From contig JAVTLE010000021.1 of assembly GCA_033439295.1 (NCBI GenBank), positions 2,232,009-2,296,008 of the forward strand: a DNA stretch of 64,000 nucleotides, in the 5' to 3' direction. This document shows positions 32,923-45,403 of the stretch, one piece after another (within the stretch, counting starts at the first letter, position 1; each line of letters starts with the position of its first letter). Source of the stretch: Deuterostichococcus epilithicus (taxonomy: Eukaryota; Chlorophyta; Trebouxiophyceae; Prasiolales; Stichococcaceae). A program made the position numbers and the translations under genes. The notes beneath the pieces are model-generated. The model worked only from the letters and a program-made list of their open reading frames with translations. It was not told the origin of the DNA and made no database searches.

Positions 32923-34786
32923 CTAGCCCGCAGGGCGGTCCCGCGGCGGCTGCCCGCGCGTGATGAATTGCTGGCTGGCGCTGGGGTGCAGCGCGTGCTG
33001 CAGCTGCTGCAGGACGCTGTACAGCTGGTCGCCCTGCAGGTCAATGATGTACGATGCCACAGTTCAGCCATAGTAGTCGCTCAGGGTGTGTGGTATGCAC
33101 ACAAAGAGGCCGCCTGCAGCATCAAACGTTCTGCCGTGTGCTGTCGCACCGTATGCAGAATGCTTGCCTGTGGGACCTAGGGGCGGAGGCCAAAAGTGGA
33201 GTGGCAACATGCCAGCAAGCACAGCCACTGCAGCGAGTGCTGCAAGGATGCTGCACCCTCTTGGGCGCCGCACCTGGACGACCACCCCCGAGGCCATGTC
33301 GGAGGAGGGGTCGGAGCCGGGCACCCGTGACTGCAGCATCGCCCCGAACGTGCGCAGCGCCGAGAGTGGCTTTCGCGCCTGGCAAGCATATCGGCAAACC
33401 TTGGTGGTGGTCGGTCAGACCACCGACGTGCTTGCGGCATGCACTCAGCGACAAGGAGCGATCAGTGCCGGCAGCGCATTGGACGTCACCACTGTACTCG
33501 CCCGCTTCGTAAACCATCTTTGCAACTTCGATAAGGCTTTGCAAGGTAACTCACCTGCTCCACGAGGCTGCGGGCGTTCTGCTGGCTGGTGAGCAGGGCG
33601 CCCCGCTCCAGGGCCGCCCGCAGCTCCAGCGCGCATGTGAGCGTCAGGCACTCGCACGCCTGCTCCAGCAGCGCGGCTGCGCAGAGTGTAAATAGTAGTT
33701 TAAGTCCTGGACAGACCCATGAGGGGCCGCGCACCATGCATGCACTTGCTACGAAACGACAATGTCAGACACAGGCACGCAGTCAGTCGGGTGCCGGGGG
33801 GCGTCTTGCGCATACCTGACAGCTGGCTGAAGGCTGGGTTGGGCACCGGCAGGGGCTCTGGGAAACCTGGCGGATCCCGAAAGCCCAATGGCGGAGCGAA
33901 GTGGACCTCCGGCGCCTCGGCGACGAGCAGCCCCAGCAGCGTGCCCTCGCTGTTGCGGGCGGTGACGCTCGGCGGATCTGAGGCCGACGCCGCCGAATGG
34001 TGCGCAAACGTCAGCGGGTAGATGACAGTTTCAGTCTCTCCCGGCAGCTCGAAGCGTGTCTGCTGCTTGAGCCACGTCTCAATGACGTGCTCGATGTCTG
34101 GGCCGCCAGTGCCGTCGTGGTCGATCTGGTTCAGCTGCACCATGGGCGAGCCGTCATCAAAGACGATGTCACCTGCATTTGAAGACCGCACTTGCGCATA
34201 AGATCGTCTGAAGGTGACCTCCAGGGAGCCACCTTGCCCATATCTGAGGGCCCGGCTGCGATTAGACTTTGCAGTTTCCTGGCGTTTGCAAACTTTTTTC
34301 CATCTAGCAATAATTGGCGACCGAGCGCGGCATCAGCTGGGCAGGCTGCACCACCGCTTGCCTGGCACGCCCTCGGTGCCGGCAAGGTACGCCACCCGCT
34401 GCAGGGATAGTTCACCACGTTCCAGGCTCTGAGGCACCCTGACAAACACGCTGAAGTTGCCCACTGGTTGCGAGGTTCCTGCAGCATGCGTATGAGGTAG
34501 GAATCAAAGGTCAAAGGGCAGCAAATTGCCGTTGGAAGTCACGCATGCAGACCGGACGCTTGCGCACTGACGAGAGTGACTGCGGGTCGTACCTGAGCAG
34601 GCTTTCAGCACTGTGTGGAGTTGTCGTAGCTGGGCGTGGCACGCTCGCCTGACTTCGATGCTGAACTGCACAGCAGCAACATGCAAGCTGGACGCAACAC
34701 ACTGCGAACAGGCCTGGCGCATGTAAAGCAATTTCATCCACACACAGTACGGTGACAATCATGAGAATCATGGACCTGAGATCCAT
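32923..34786 (-). CDS. Conserved-looking protein of unknown function, possible signal peptide
   Basis: Minus-strand multi-exon gene I do not recognise. A candidate first exon from ATG 34786 gives MDLRSMILMIVTVL, which is hydrophobic like a signal peptide or anchor. Downstream exons include VGNFSVFVRVPQSLERGELS with LQRVAYLAGTEGVPGK (near 34380-34480), GDIVFDDGSPMVQLNQIDHD with DIEHVIETWLKQQTRFELPG (33820-34170), ALLEQACECLTLTCALELRA (33550-33680), LRTFGAMLQSRVPGSDPSSD (near 33270-33350) and a last exon GDQLYSVLQQLQHALHP ending PPRDRPAG, stop TAG at 32923-32925. The last join is in phase. The codon pattern and splice sites argue for a real gene; the start is weak. No catalytic motif is visible. 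Confidence 0.5.
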
Positions 34787-35269
34787 TGCGCTGCGCTGGT
34801 TCAACGTCTGCCAAGCCTGCGCTGGCTGTTGTAAAGGAGTGAACCGCGGCGCCAAGCAATCTGCCTCTTCTCCTGTGGCGCTGCGGCACGTGCCTGCAGC
34901 TGGACCGTGTGCCGTGAAGGGGCTGGTGTGTTTGAGACCGCAAACCGTGCGCCTTCGATTGGTCTGCGATCAGCCGCTGGCTCACGCGAAGCTGCATGGG
35001 GATGCTCAGCCACCCTCAACGTCGCGGCTGCGTCGAGCACTAGCCTCGCGAAGACATGGCCTACAAGCAATTGAGCCGATAGGTGGCTGCCTACGCTGTA
35101 AAGGTCAAGTGTAAGTTGAGTGCACCATGCATCAGGACGTGCGCTCCAGGCATGCTGACGTGTCGTGCCGAGCTGTCCATCGAGCAACTTTGCCGCCGTA
35201 ACCTGGTCAGCGGCATTTGTAGTCGTCGAAGGTCCTGGTTCCTCCGATGTAAGCAAGCTACAATCGAAA
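34787..35269. other. Intergenic region unknown gene / desaturase
   Basis: About 480 bp between two minus-strand genes. A long minus-strand open frame (34801-35754) runs through it and into the desaturase exons in a different frame; it has no domain and is taken as a shadow. Confidence 0.45.
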
Positions 35270-36988
35270 TCACTTTTGAATAGGTCTGAGCCGACTCTGC
35301 AACAGCGCAGTGACCTCCGCACTCGACATGGCTGCAAAGCGCTCGTCATGAGCCACAAACCACTGGAGTAGGGCGCCGTATCGTCTACAGAACACCGCCA
35401 AGCCAATATCGAACCAACCCACTCCCTCGAAGACCAGCGCTGCAAGCAGGCCGACAAGGTGTGAGGGCGCGATATGCACACCAGTCTGCTGCATGTACCG
35501 CGCATGCACAGCAGCTCCAGAACACAGCCAGCACGCAGGCTGGATTGCGGGTTGAAGCCACCTTTGTGCTCGGAGTGCTTGCTGAGCGTCTCCTGGAATC
35601 GCTGCGGCAGCTGTGTCCAATGCAGCTTGGAGTTCAGATGATGCTGAATATGATACCTGCATGGAGAAATGGCAGAACAATCAAGCACATTGAAAGAATG
35701 CACAGCATGGAGATCGTCTAGCGAACCAGAACCATCCTCAGAAGTCGGACCCACCCGTCATTGAACGACTTTTGATTGTCCGCAGCATTGATGCAGTTGT
35801 ACGTCATGCTATAGCTGTCCCGCGGCGCGCTAGCGTCAATGAAGATGTGCTGGCTCCTGCAATGACACGCAAGCAGTGTCAGAATCGGAAGTGTCGTGCG
35901 AGCATCGTAGGGAGGAATGAGCGAGGCAGTCCAGGTTGGATGCTGCAATGCAGGTATCGCAAACGCCGATTCCGCTGGTGATTTCTTACCAGTTGCCAAA
36001 CATCAGGGCGAAGCTCGAGATCGCAAAGGGCAGCAGGAACACCCAGGTGGTCGCCACGCTGTTCACCCGCCAGAGCGCTGCGAGGACACCGCAGTAGGCG
36101 GCTTCCGTCAGCAGGCACCTGCACGCCGCGCTGTACCGCCGCTTCCGGACCGCATACAGCGGCAGCTCCACCCAGATCGCAATGCTGTGCCGCAGCCAAT
36201 ACCTGGAGCCCCAGCAGCAAAGTTATCACGCTTTGAACACAGCATGCACTGACCCGCATCGGCATCAAGGGCTTGTCATCGATCTGCAGGGTCGATGACA
36301 TCATAAATGGCTATCTGCACGCACCAGAGGAAGTGCGCAAAGTTGTCTCGCTGGTACCGCTCAGTAGACGATAGATCAGTTGCGGAGGCGTTGCCTTCGA
36401 CGTGGTGCATGACGACGTGATGCAGGCTGTACAGCCCGCTCGGCAGACCGAAGAGCGGCGCGAGCACCAGCGAGGGACACCAGTTAAGCCCTGTCCAAGG
36501 GCCAGCAGCGAATCAACTGTGGCAGGCGGCAAGCCACGAGTCATACACCGTGGCTGTCAACAGCACGTGACGGTCTGTGGCACGCCCATGACTGCCAGAA
36601 GAAGGGCGTGCACAGCACACACCAGGCATGCAAGGCGTTCCCCCCCACCTGTGCGGAACAGCCGCCGGTGCTCCGTGCAGTGCAGCGCCAGCAGGAAGCG
36701 CTGCAGGTACAGCACAAAAGTGGCGGCCAGGTACGCTGCCCCCAGGAGGTGCGATCTCACGCGGCAGGCGTACAGTGCGACCGCGCAGGGTGCTGACGTC
36801 AGCGCTATGTTGAGCAGCAGCCACAGGATGGGCGCATCCCGCCGGTCCTCTAGCAGCGGCAGCAAACGTTGCGCCAGCCACGCCGGCGGGCAGATGTAAT
36901 ACTCCCGTCGCGCCGCCGCAATGTCTGCTGCTGCCGCCGCACGCGCGTGGTCGCGCGGCGGTAGGTCGAACGCCTGCGGCATTGCCAT
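35270..36988 (-). CDS. Membrane fatty-acid desaturase family protein
   Basis: Di-iron integral-membrane desaturase or hydroxylase. From ATG 36988 (MAMPQAFDLPPRDHARAAA) the exons show hydrophobic helices (APILWLLLNIALTSAPCAVA), then the three histidine boxes: HCTEH (about 36666-36685), HHVVMHH (36402-36422) and YHIQHH (about 35639-35656). Between boxes two and three are RHSIAIWVELPLYAVRKRRY, FLLPFAISSFALMFGNW and FIDASAPRDSYSMTYNCIN with KSFNDG. After box three come KLHWTQLPQRFQETLSKH and a last exon ending LLQSRLRPIQK, stop at 35270-35272. An upstream in-frame ATG exists about 48 bases earlier. Regiospecificity and the lipid substrate cannot be read from the sequence. No fused cytochrome b5 domain is seen. 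The family is clear; the exact function is not. Confidence 0.8.
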
Positions 36989-37711
36989 TATGGCATTCCG
37001 GGAGCCGACAGCCGGCACCGCCAGACGCTGCTGCATACGCGTTGATCCATCGTAGCCTCGTGCAGTGCGTCCTTCAGCCTTAAAGGCTACTTGGATCACT
37101 CACTTTGCGCTGTCTGTAATGTGTGGCGAGGTGCGCGCTGCAAGTGTCGTTGATCCCCGACCGCCGCGTACTGGCAGCCCAGCAGGATGCAAACAGTCGG
37201 CTACGAAGCGTGCAGACCAAGTTGATGCCTCCTTGATTCACGAGAGTTGCTTGCAGACTTTGGGAAGCGGGAATGGGCGACCTGAGCTGGAGTGCACCTC
37301 GCTTTTGCTGACGAACAGGGTTTTCCAGCGTGATGGGTCGTGGCGCTAACTCGCGGCATCATTGCCGCTTTCTGACTCGCGTAGACACATTGTGTCCACA
37401 ACTCCGATTTCACGAGCTGATGCTCTGCTGATCGGATCCGCCGACCGACGGATCAATCCCTCGCCCTCGTCATGGCCACGACTGGCGTCGTCGATAGCAT
37501 GTACCCGTTGCAGCGGCATCGTCTGCTGTGCGAAGCGAGCGAAAGGTTCAGTCTCCTGTCTTGCAGCCGCTCAGCCAGCATGCGACGGCCTCTCACAGCT
37601 CAGCGGTTGCGGCGCGGTCCGACGTCATGTAGGGCCAAGTGGCAAGACGCCAGTGTGTCGCAGGTGCAGATGCAACCAGTGACCGTTGCATCGTCGAGCT
37701 GTATTGCGTAG
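36989..37711. promoter_or_regulatory. Divergent region desaturase / EamA transporter
   Basis: About 720 bp between diverging genes. It may include a first exon of the transporter: an open stretch from ATG 37472 to about 37663 is Arg/Ser-rich and ends at a CAG-GT donor, as a transit-peptide exon would. Confidence 0.4.
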
Positions 37712-40383
37712 ATGGAAGCTGTGCCGGAAACCTGGACGCACGCTGATCATGTGTGTTGGTGCACACAGCGCCGCACGTGCACGCTGGCAGCAGCGCAGCC
37801 GCCAGGGCAGCAGGACAGCAGCGACACAGTCAGCAGCACCACAAGTACGAGCAGAGCCAGTGGCTCCGCCGAAGCATCAACGTCTCAGGATGGCGAACTC
37901 AGCTGCTTTGGGACCGGCATGGACGTCACCTGCACGAGCTCATTTGACGAAACTGGGGAGCCAAAGGAGGAGCACCCTATCACCGGCAGCACTGAGCAGC
38001 TGCCATCTGACGGCCTCGAACCGGCGGAGCAGCAGCCGGTGCTGTCGGCCGCAGCACAGGTGCTGTCGGCGGCGCTGCTGGTGTCGCCATTCTTCTTCTG
38101 GGGCACGTCCATGGTTGGTATGAAGGCAAGTCTTTCTTCCTTGCAGGGACTGACCTGAAGGCTGCATCGTGAACGTGGGAGCTGACCTGACAGCAAACGG
38201 AGTGCTCAGTTTCACTGTTGCCAGGAAGCCTGAAGGTGGTCGTGGGCTTCGCCGCTGCTGTGCATCAGCAAAGCCCTGCAGGGCAGGAAACAGGCAGCTG
38301 GGTGCAGGGTCTAACGGCATACTGGAACAAGGCGGCATTGCGCCCGTGCGTGCAGCTGCTGGCGCCGCACACCAGCCCGCTGTTCGTCAGCGCCTGGCGC
38401 CTGGGCCCGGCGGGGCTGCTGCTGGTGGCATGGGGCGCCTCCAAGGGCCGCCCGCAGCCAGCCAGTGCCATGGCCTGGCTGTCCATCCTGGCATTCGGCC
38501 TCGTGGACGCGACCTGCTTCCAGGTTGGCGCCTCCCAGGCCGCTGGGCTGCGACAGTGTGCCCTGCGACAGTGTGACGGGTTCATCAGACTTTGCCCTCT
38601 GCACCACGGTAGCAGATTGCTTCATCAGTGCACCCATGCACAGGGTTTCGTGTACGATACCACAAGCGGCAGCTTGTGGCAGTCTCTGACGGGCACTTGC
38701 TGTCCTCGCCTGCTTTGACTAAGTGCACCAACCGAGTCTGCGTGCCGCCACTGGACGGAATGGCGTCTCGTCGCTGCAGGGCTTCCTGGCGGAGGGCCTC
38801 ACCCGCACCTCTGCGGGCCTCGGCAGCGTCATCATCGACTCGCAGCCGCTGACGGTGGCGCTGCTGGCGTCGCTGCTGTTTGGCGAGCGGCTGTCGGGCC
38901 TCGGCTACGCGGGGCTGCTGATGGGCGTTGCGGGGCTGCTGCTGCTGGAGGTGCCGCCGGCGACGCTGGAGGCGTTCCTGGACGGCGCCTGCAGCGGCTC
39001 CCTCAGTGAGCTTGCCCGCCCCCTGAGCACGTTAGCGTCCTTACGACGACTCGCTCGGCACTTGCTTGAAGCGAGCAGCCTGCCACGCCTGCGGGAGCCT
39101 TTGCAAACTCAGTGTGATCGGCCTGCGAGCGGTGGAGGTCAGCGGCAACAATAAAAATGGCTCAACAACTCAGCAATTGCTTACTCCCTTAGCAGATCTC
39201 AATCCTAATGCCACATTGTGGCAAAGCTGATGCCATACATGTTGATCCTGCTGTACATGCCCCCTCAGTTTGCAGAGAGTGATCGCTGCAGGACGGCGCA
39301 TCGCATTCGCAATGCGCCACTGGCGGTCCTTGGGTTTGGCGTTTGACGTGGCATGGTGTGGCGATGCAGCCTTGGGAGCGGTGTCACTGCCGAGCGGCAG
39401 CATCTGGGACAGCGGCGAGTGGTGGATGCTGCTTGCGGCGCAGTCCATGGCAGTTGGCACCGTCATGGTTCGATGGGTCACCAAGTGAGAGACTTTCTGC
39501 ATCTCCAGTCGTGTTGCACTCCTTGACGCCTTGACGTTGTCAAGATGTCAAGCAGGCGCGTGCCGCATGGGCCTCCAAATCTCGCCCCTCCGCCCACGTC
39601 CGTGCACGCTGCCCTAGACGAGCTGATGCAGCCGTCACTTCGCCAACCTCGTGGTGGCTGCGCCCGTGCGCAGGTACTGCGACCCAGTTATGGCGACCGG
39701 CTGGCATATGGTGCTGGGCAGCCTGCCGCTCGTCGCAGTGTCCGCCGCTCAGGAGGGCTCCGGCCTCATCGAGCGCCTTTCCCAGCTCACGAGTGCGCCT
39801 GATGCCCTCGCAACAGTGCATGCGCGTTGGACCCGCTGGCGTTGTTGCCCCTCGAACATGCCCGTCGGATGCCCTCCAGCCTAGTCCATCCTCAAGTTCT
39901 CCCGCCCTTCACACCACCGAGGGGTGGGGAGGGGCTACTGCAGTGGCGTGAGACCCGCTCCGCCAGGAAATAGCATCGCCTGAGCAATTGGTTGGCCCGG
40001 CATGCTTGCAGGCCTGGACGCAGCAATCCTGCTGTACATATCAGTTCTCGGCAGCGCAGCCAGCTATGGTGAGCTCCGTCGGCAGCTTGCGTGTGATGTG
40101 TCTGGCTGCATGTATCCCGAGCTCAATCTGCCAAAATGGACTTATGAGCTGCTTTGAAGGCGATGCTCTCGTCCCCGGCACAGGCGTGTTTTTCTATAAC
40201 GCCTCCCGTGGCAACCTCACAGCACTGTCCAGCCTCACCTTCCTGACGCCCATGTTTGCGGCGCTCACCGGCTACTTTGTCCTAGGCGAAGTGCTGAGTC
40301 CAATACAACTGACTGGCGCGGCGGTCACGCTCGGTGCCGTCACGCTCCTCAACTCGAAATCCAGCCAGGCGGAAAAGAGCTGA
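37712..40383 (+). CDS. EamA/DMT-superfamily transporter, WAT1-related, probably plastidial
   Basis: Ten-helix drug/metabolite transporter with two EamA halves. The N-terminal exon is a long Ser/Thr/Gln-rich soluble stretch, then AAQVLSAALLVSPFFFWGTS. Later exons show PLFVSAWRLGPAGLLLVAWG, AWLSILAFGLVDATCFQ, FLAEGLTRTSAGLGSVIIDS with QPLTVALLASLLFGERLS and GLLMGVAGLLLLEVP (first half), then WWMLLAAQSMAVGTVMVRWV, VMATGWHMVLGSLPLVAVSA, AILLYISVLGSAASYG, and VFFYNASRGNLTALSSLTFL with LTGYFVLGEVLSPIQLTGAA (second half), stop at 40381-40383. This order matches plant WAT1-related plastid proteins such as At3g02690. Start 37712 is the in-frame ATG of the recognised exon; a targeting exon from ATG 37472 is a good alternative. 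The transported solute is unknown. Confidence 0.85.
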
Positions 40384-40760
40384 TGCTGGATGGATGGCCA
40401 CTACATCCGCTAGCGCGCAGTAGCGGGCAGTGCTTTCATCTCGCTCTCTGATTGCCGGCCGATCAGCCACATAGACGGCACGTGAATTGGTTTATTGCGC
40501 AGCGACATTCATTGGGTTGCATCAACAAGTTCTGTACATTAGCAATCCGATATGGAGACAGGATAATGCGATGCTTTCAATGGGAAAGCAATGTGCCAAT
40601 CGGGCAAGCAATATTTCTAGGTAACTATGTCAAGAATGCACAGCGGAGCACTGCCTCCACCCGGCGGCATCCGGGGGTGGCTGGTGCAGCAGTCACGCCT
40701 ACACAACAGGTGGCTTGACAGAGACACCGCGAATGTCCAAGTGTGGCTCAAGCACGGCTC
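40384..40760. other. Convergent intergenic region transporter / GGT
   Basis: About 380 bp with the 3' ends of two convergent genes. Nothing further recognised. Confidence 0.45.
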
Positions 40761-43700
40761 TCAGTACACAGCCGGCGCGCCGTCCTTGCGCGGATCGCCC
40801 AGGCCGGTTAGCAGCGAGCTGTCGTCCGGGTCCGCAATGATTGCGCTGACGCAGGCGCCCCAGGGGAACTTCGTGATGTTGTGGCCCCGCTGCTCCAGCA
40901 GCTGGAGCTCACGCTCCGGGAAGCGCAGCGCCGTGCCGGATGCCGTCCAGTCCTCCACGAAAAGGTTGTCCGGTAGCAGCTGCGACAGCACGGGCGCGTA
41001 GCTTGGCCATGCAGTCGACAGCTTGCGCTGTGCATTGCAGCGTGTGCGGCTTGGCGGCAGCGCTTTGCAGCACGTGATTACAAACAACACGAGAAGAACA
41101 CGCTCTGGTGTTGCTGTAGGACTGCCTTGCAAGACAGTTGCATGGGCTGCACCTGATGGTGGAACCTGGGCTTTGAAACGAGCTCAATGCCCTTGTCGCA
41201 CTCTGCCAGCAGCCTGTAAGTGTGCACAACAGATTTTGATTCGCAAGACTCTGCATCAGTTTGTGTGTCACAGCAGCGAGTCTGCAAAGTGTGCAAGCTA
41301 CGTTAAAGAGATGAGGCACTGCCAAGAGAGGCGCATGCCTGACAAGCGTCTGCAACACAGCCGAAACGATGAGCGGGCCGCCGCTGCCGCCGATGACCGC
41401 CCGCAGCTTGCCGCGCTGCAGCACGATGGTCGGCGACCTGCAGAGGTGGAGCAGACAGGTTGTAGGACAATCCTTCCGTTCTGAAGACATTCTCGTGGAA
41501 ATAACCAGCCCAGGCTGGATTCTGATCCTGCGCTGCAGCACTGCGCGATGCTGACGGTCTCGACATGGGGCCCATGCCATGCACAGCACAGGCACATATT
41601 GACAACTTGACAGGCTCACATGGACGACAGAGGCTTCTTGCCAGGCCGAATGAAGTTGGCCTCAGCCGGCGGCAGGTTGAAGACATCGTGCTGTCCGGGC
41701 GTCGAGAAATCTGTGGGTCAGGGCCGCAGCCCAGGTCAGCACATGCTGGACACCGACATCTGATCTGACAGTGCGAAGGCAGTTTTCCAAAGGCAATGTT
41801 GTGAGGGTCACAACGGAAGTTGATATCAGCGGCAAAGATATCTGGCATGCCTCACCTGCCATCTCGTTGTTCAGCAGGATGCCTGTCGAAGGTGATATGA
41901 CCTTCGAGCCATAAGGCGTGTTGATCTGCGAGCATCTCAGGAGGAACATGAGCAAGAATGATGTCTGGTTCAGCCAATTTCGCTAAGTCTGACTGGAGGC
42001 CAGAGAGAGGCTGCGCCCACTCCATGCTTTGCAACAGCAGATCCCGAGACAACCTCCGGACATCGTGCCTCTGTCGATTCTATGCATGCTCACGGTGGTC
42101 GTCATTGCGATGGCCATGCCGTCGCCACCAACCACGCTGAAGTGACAAGTGCCGTGGTCCTCTGGCGGTGCCCGCAGCACGTTCCAATGGCCGCCGTAGT
42201 TCTCCGGAGGCTGTGTTGTATTGTCCAGGATGTCCGAGCTGTCGCATGAAAACAGAAGGGTGATGATGCTATGGTGATGCTACGCCATAAATACCAGTTT
42301 CCACCCTTCATGCATGCATGCCTGCGATGCTGGCTGACAGGCTGCTGCTGCGGGTTTCAGCTTATTACAGCAGCAGCCACACACACAATTCCACAATCAG
42401 AGGGTTGCTCACCGGAGCCTGTCAGCATACTTTCGCGACAGGATGTCCTCTAGCAGGGCATCTTGCTTGGTGATGTTGACGAAGGGGTTAGAGGGATCAG
42501 GGCCGGGGTCGCCCAGGCTCATGCGCAGTGCAAATGCATGCTTCATTGCCTGCGTTGCAACATGCGGGTGTCCATCAACAGAACAGTGCGCCGGTGATGC
42601 CTCCACGCGGAGCCAGGTCCACCCATGACCGTGGCCTGTTGCGCTGACATCTAGGGAGGGAGCGCGGCATGACAGCATACGTCCAGCAAAACTCCGTGCT
42701 GGATCATGCATGGAAAAGCGCACCTCAATGAATCTGTGGGTACCGAGGGTGCCCGCCGCCGTCAGCCGCAGCGGGAAGCCGCTAAGGATGTGCAGCGCCG
42801 CCACGATCACGGCCGCGGACGAGGGCGGCGGCGGGAAGATGAGCTACGCAGCAGCCAAGCGTGACCGTTGCAACCATTCCCATCAAGTGTGGCCGGTGTC
42901 AGCAGGTGACTCAGAGCGAGTGTGCCTGTTGGCCGGTTGTCTGTTCATCTGCCTGACCGAGTGGCGCCACGGGCTGACTGCTGGCAGCACCTGGGGTGCC
43001 GGCTCGGCGTCGCGGGACGGGCACAGCAGCCTGCCAGCTGTCCGCTGAACCCAGGCATGGCAGGAGTGATGGCTGCACCTCCACACCGAAGGCGTGGGCG
43101 CGCATGGCGGGCTTGACCTGCGGCCGCGCCCGGGCCAGGTCGTCAGCCGTTACCAGGCCGCCTGCCGCCTGGATGTCGGCCGCCAGCTGTCTTGCCAACC
43201 CCCCCGTGTGCATCACATCCGCGCCGTGCCGCGCCGCTGCAGGCAGCCGAGCAATGAAGCACTCGAGCATCGGAGCCTTGAAGCACGGAATCATCAAGCA
43301 GCGGGGTTTGTTGGCTCGCTTCCTGGCAGATCGCATGAGCACATCAGACGCCACATGCTAACAGGCGCTGAGCATTCCGCTAGGTTTGGCTTCAGAGCGA
43401 CAAACGGGTCCTGCCAGGACGACTGATGCAGCGCCAGGGTGCCACGGCTGTGATGGTCTGTATTGCGTGCAACCGCTCGAGTCGCAAGATCTGCCAGCAT
43501 GTGGCAGTGTCGGCGGGCGCACCGGGCCACGGACGCCACTCATGGTGGCAAGGCCTCTGCAGACCCCAGGACAGCGCTCACCTGCCCGCAGCAGCGCGGC
43601 CAGCTGTGGGCGGCGGCAGCAGGTCTCGTTCACGCGCGGCGGCCGCCAGGCGCCGCCATCGCGGATCAGAAACGACTCCCGCAGCAGCGGGTCCCCCCGC

Positions 43701-45036
43701 ATCGACCGCAGCGTGACGTTTGCCGACAGCCCTGCGACGATGTACCTGCAATTTGGGCATTGCAACCCTGTGATCGTCACTTGTTTTGCAGCGAACAGGA
43801 GCGCACTCTGCAGGAGCTGATCCGGGTTCTCGACTCAGCAGAGAGCTGCTGGGGTCGCAAGGGGTGCAGACAGACAGGGCGCCCATGGGCGGGCCAGGTT
43901 CGCAGCTGATTGAGACGCTGCTGGGGGAACATCAAGGAGCAGGTGGGACTCGAAGTGCGCTCACGGGTGTGCAGGAAAACCGTGATCCGCGAATGGTATG
44001 ACCGGCTCGAAGAGTGCCGCCCAGGGCAGCGAGCCGTGCCGACGGTGCAGCGCTTCCAAGCCGCGCAGCTCCAGCGGCACCGCCACTGCCAGGCCCCCCG
44101 TCACCGCCAGCGACGCGTTTCCTGTGGCCACGCACTTTGGCGGCTGATTATTCCAGGTGCTGTCTCCCAAGAGTCCGCCCCTGGAAGATGCCTCCATGAA
44201 AGTTTTCCTCTCGTGCACACAGGAACCCTGCCGCCGCTACCTCGCAGCTGGTGAAATACAGGTATCGGAACTTACTTTTCTCGACAGCCGTGACTTCTGC
44301 ACGTCGTTGGTCAAGTCTCACCCTTGTACATCTTCTCTGTGGCGCCTGTTGGCGCATATTCCCGGGCATCGATGACCTCGGCAGTGCCGTTCGGCAGCAG
44401 CACGTTGATGAACCCGCCACCGCCAATGCCGCTGGCCATGGGGTTGAACACCCCCTCGCACAGCGCAGTCGTGACTGTGGCGTCTGCCGCATTGCCGCCG
44501 CGCTTGAGGATGCCCAGGCCTGCAGAGAATGCGCATCAGACTGCATAGGAAGGAATGCGCAATTGAGCTCGACGAAACAGCTTGTGTAATTGATGCGGCA
44601 GGCTGTAACGCAGCAGCAGTGCAGCAGGCTGAGCGGTTCATCAGTGTGACTCGCCCATCTCGCTGCAGCGGCCGTGGTCGGCAGAGACCGCTCCATGGCG
44701 GCCCTGGGCCAGCCGCGGCCTGTGCTGCCAGTCAAACTCTGGCACGCCTGTATTGAACAGCAGAACTTTACAATCACAGAGCTTTGCATGATACAGGTCA
44801 GCCAAGGATGAACGCGAACGTTTGACGACAATCTTGCATCCATGAACTGCATTGCCCACCCTTGACTGGCACATGCCAGGAGCCAGGGTGGCCCTCGGGA
44901 AGGCCGGCGGCATTGGGCTCTGTGGGAGAGTACATCACAATGGCGGCGGCGAAGGCGTTATAGGCTATCACGGCCACAACACCTGCAGCAACGAATTGTG
45001 GGGTGATGCCAGGGGTATTTGCTTTTGCACATGCTT
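40761..45036 (-). CDS. GGT1: Gamma-glutamyltranspeptidase, membrane-anchored
   Basis: Ntn-hydrolase that cleaves gamma-glutamyl bonds of glutathione and its conjugates outside the cytosol or in the vacuole. Minus-strand exons, 5' to 3', give an N-terminal membrane helix (FVAAGVVAVIAYNAFAAAIV), HGAVSADHGRCSEMG, LGILKRGGNAADATVTTALC with GIGGGGFINVLL, KCVATGNASLAVTGGLAVAV, VLANVTLRSMRGDPLLRE-type heavy-chain segments, PQVKPAMRAHAFGVEVQ, SLGDPGPDPSNPFVNITKQD, the autoprocessing site EDHGTCHFSVVGGDG (catalytic Thr before Cys-His), NTPYGSKVISPSTGILLNNE, IGGSGGPLIVSAVLQ (oxyanion Ser-Gly), and the last exon GHNITKFPWGACVSAII, stop at 40761-40763. A conserved candidate first exon lies at 45285-45403 (MGVPEPRAPAKGTDRTP), but its phase does not join the helix exon directly, so the start is open. 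The exon ending in SEMG fits only with a GC donor near 44654. Confidence 0.9.
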
Positions 45037-45284
45037 CTGCGTTTGACGCAGCTGGTCAGCAGAGCGTGCGCCGGCAGTCGTCTGCACGTCAGCAGGGTTC
45101 AATTCGATTTGTCTTCACTTGGCCACAGTCTGCGCTTCGTTGCATCACTTTGCCGCGTCTCCTCCGCATGGACGGGTTTTGCCGCTGTGTCACGCCTGCA
45201 TGACAATGAAGCTCAGCTGGTCATGTCTGTCAGTGAGCTGGCATGATGAAAGAAGCATCGGATGTGACAAGACATACAGCTCAC

Positions 45285-45403
45285 CACTTGACTGCACCCA
45301 TTGAGGGGCCCAGAAGAGGGTTGGCTGGTGTGCACTCCGGCTCCACAACAGCCGGTGTTCTGTCGGTCCCTTTCGCAGGCGCACGTGGCTCAGGAACCCC
45401 CAT
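45285..45403 (-). CDS. Candidate 5' exon of GGT (cytosolic N-terminus)
   Basis: ATG at 45401-45403 opens MGVPEPRAPAKGTDRTP, followed by VVEPECTPANPLLGP, and ends at a GTGAGC donor at 45284. The frame is conserved in copy B (MGVSEPAAPAIRTGRN and ECTPANPLLGP), which suggests it is or was coding. Phase to the helix exon at 45036 does not match, so an exon is missing or a boundary is wrong. Confidence 0.35.

Noticed and set aside
34801-35754. Long minus-strand open frame of 317 codons
   Set aside because: It overlaps the desaturase exons in another frame, has no domain, and the desaturase motif YHIQHH reads in only part of it; taken as chance plus overlap.
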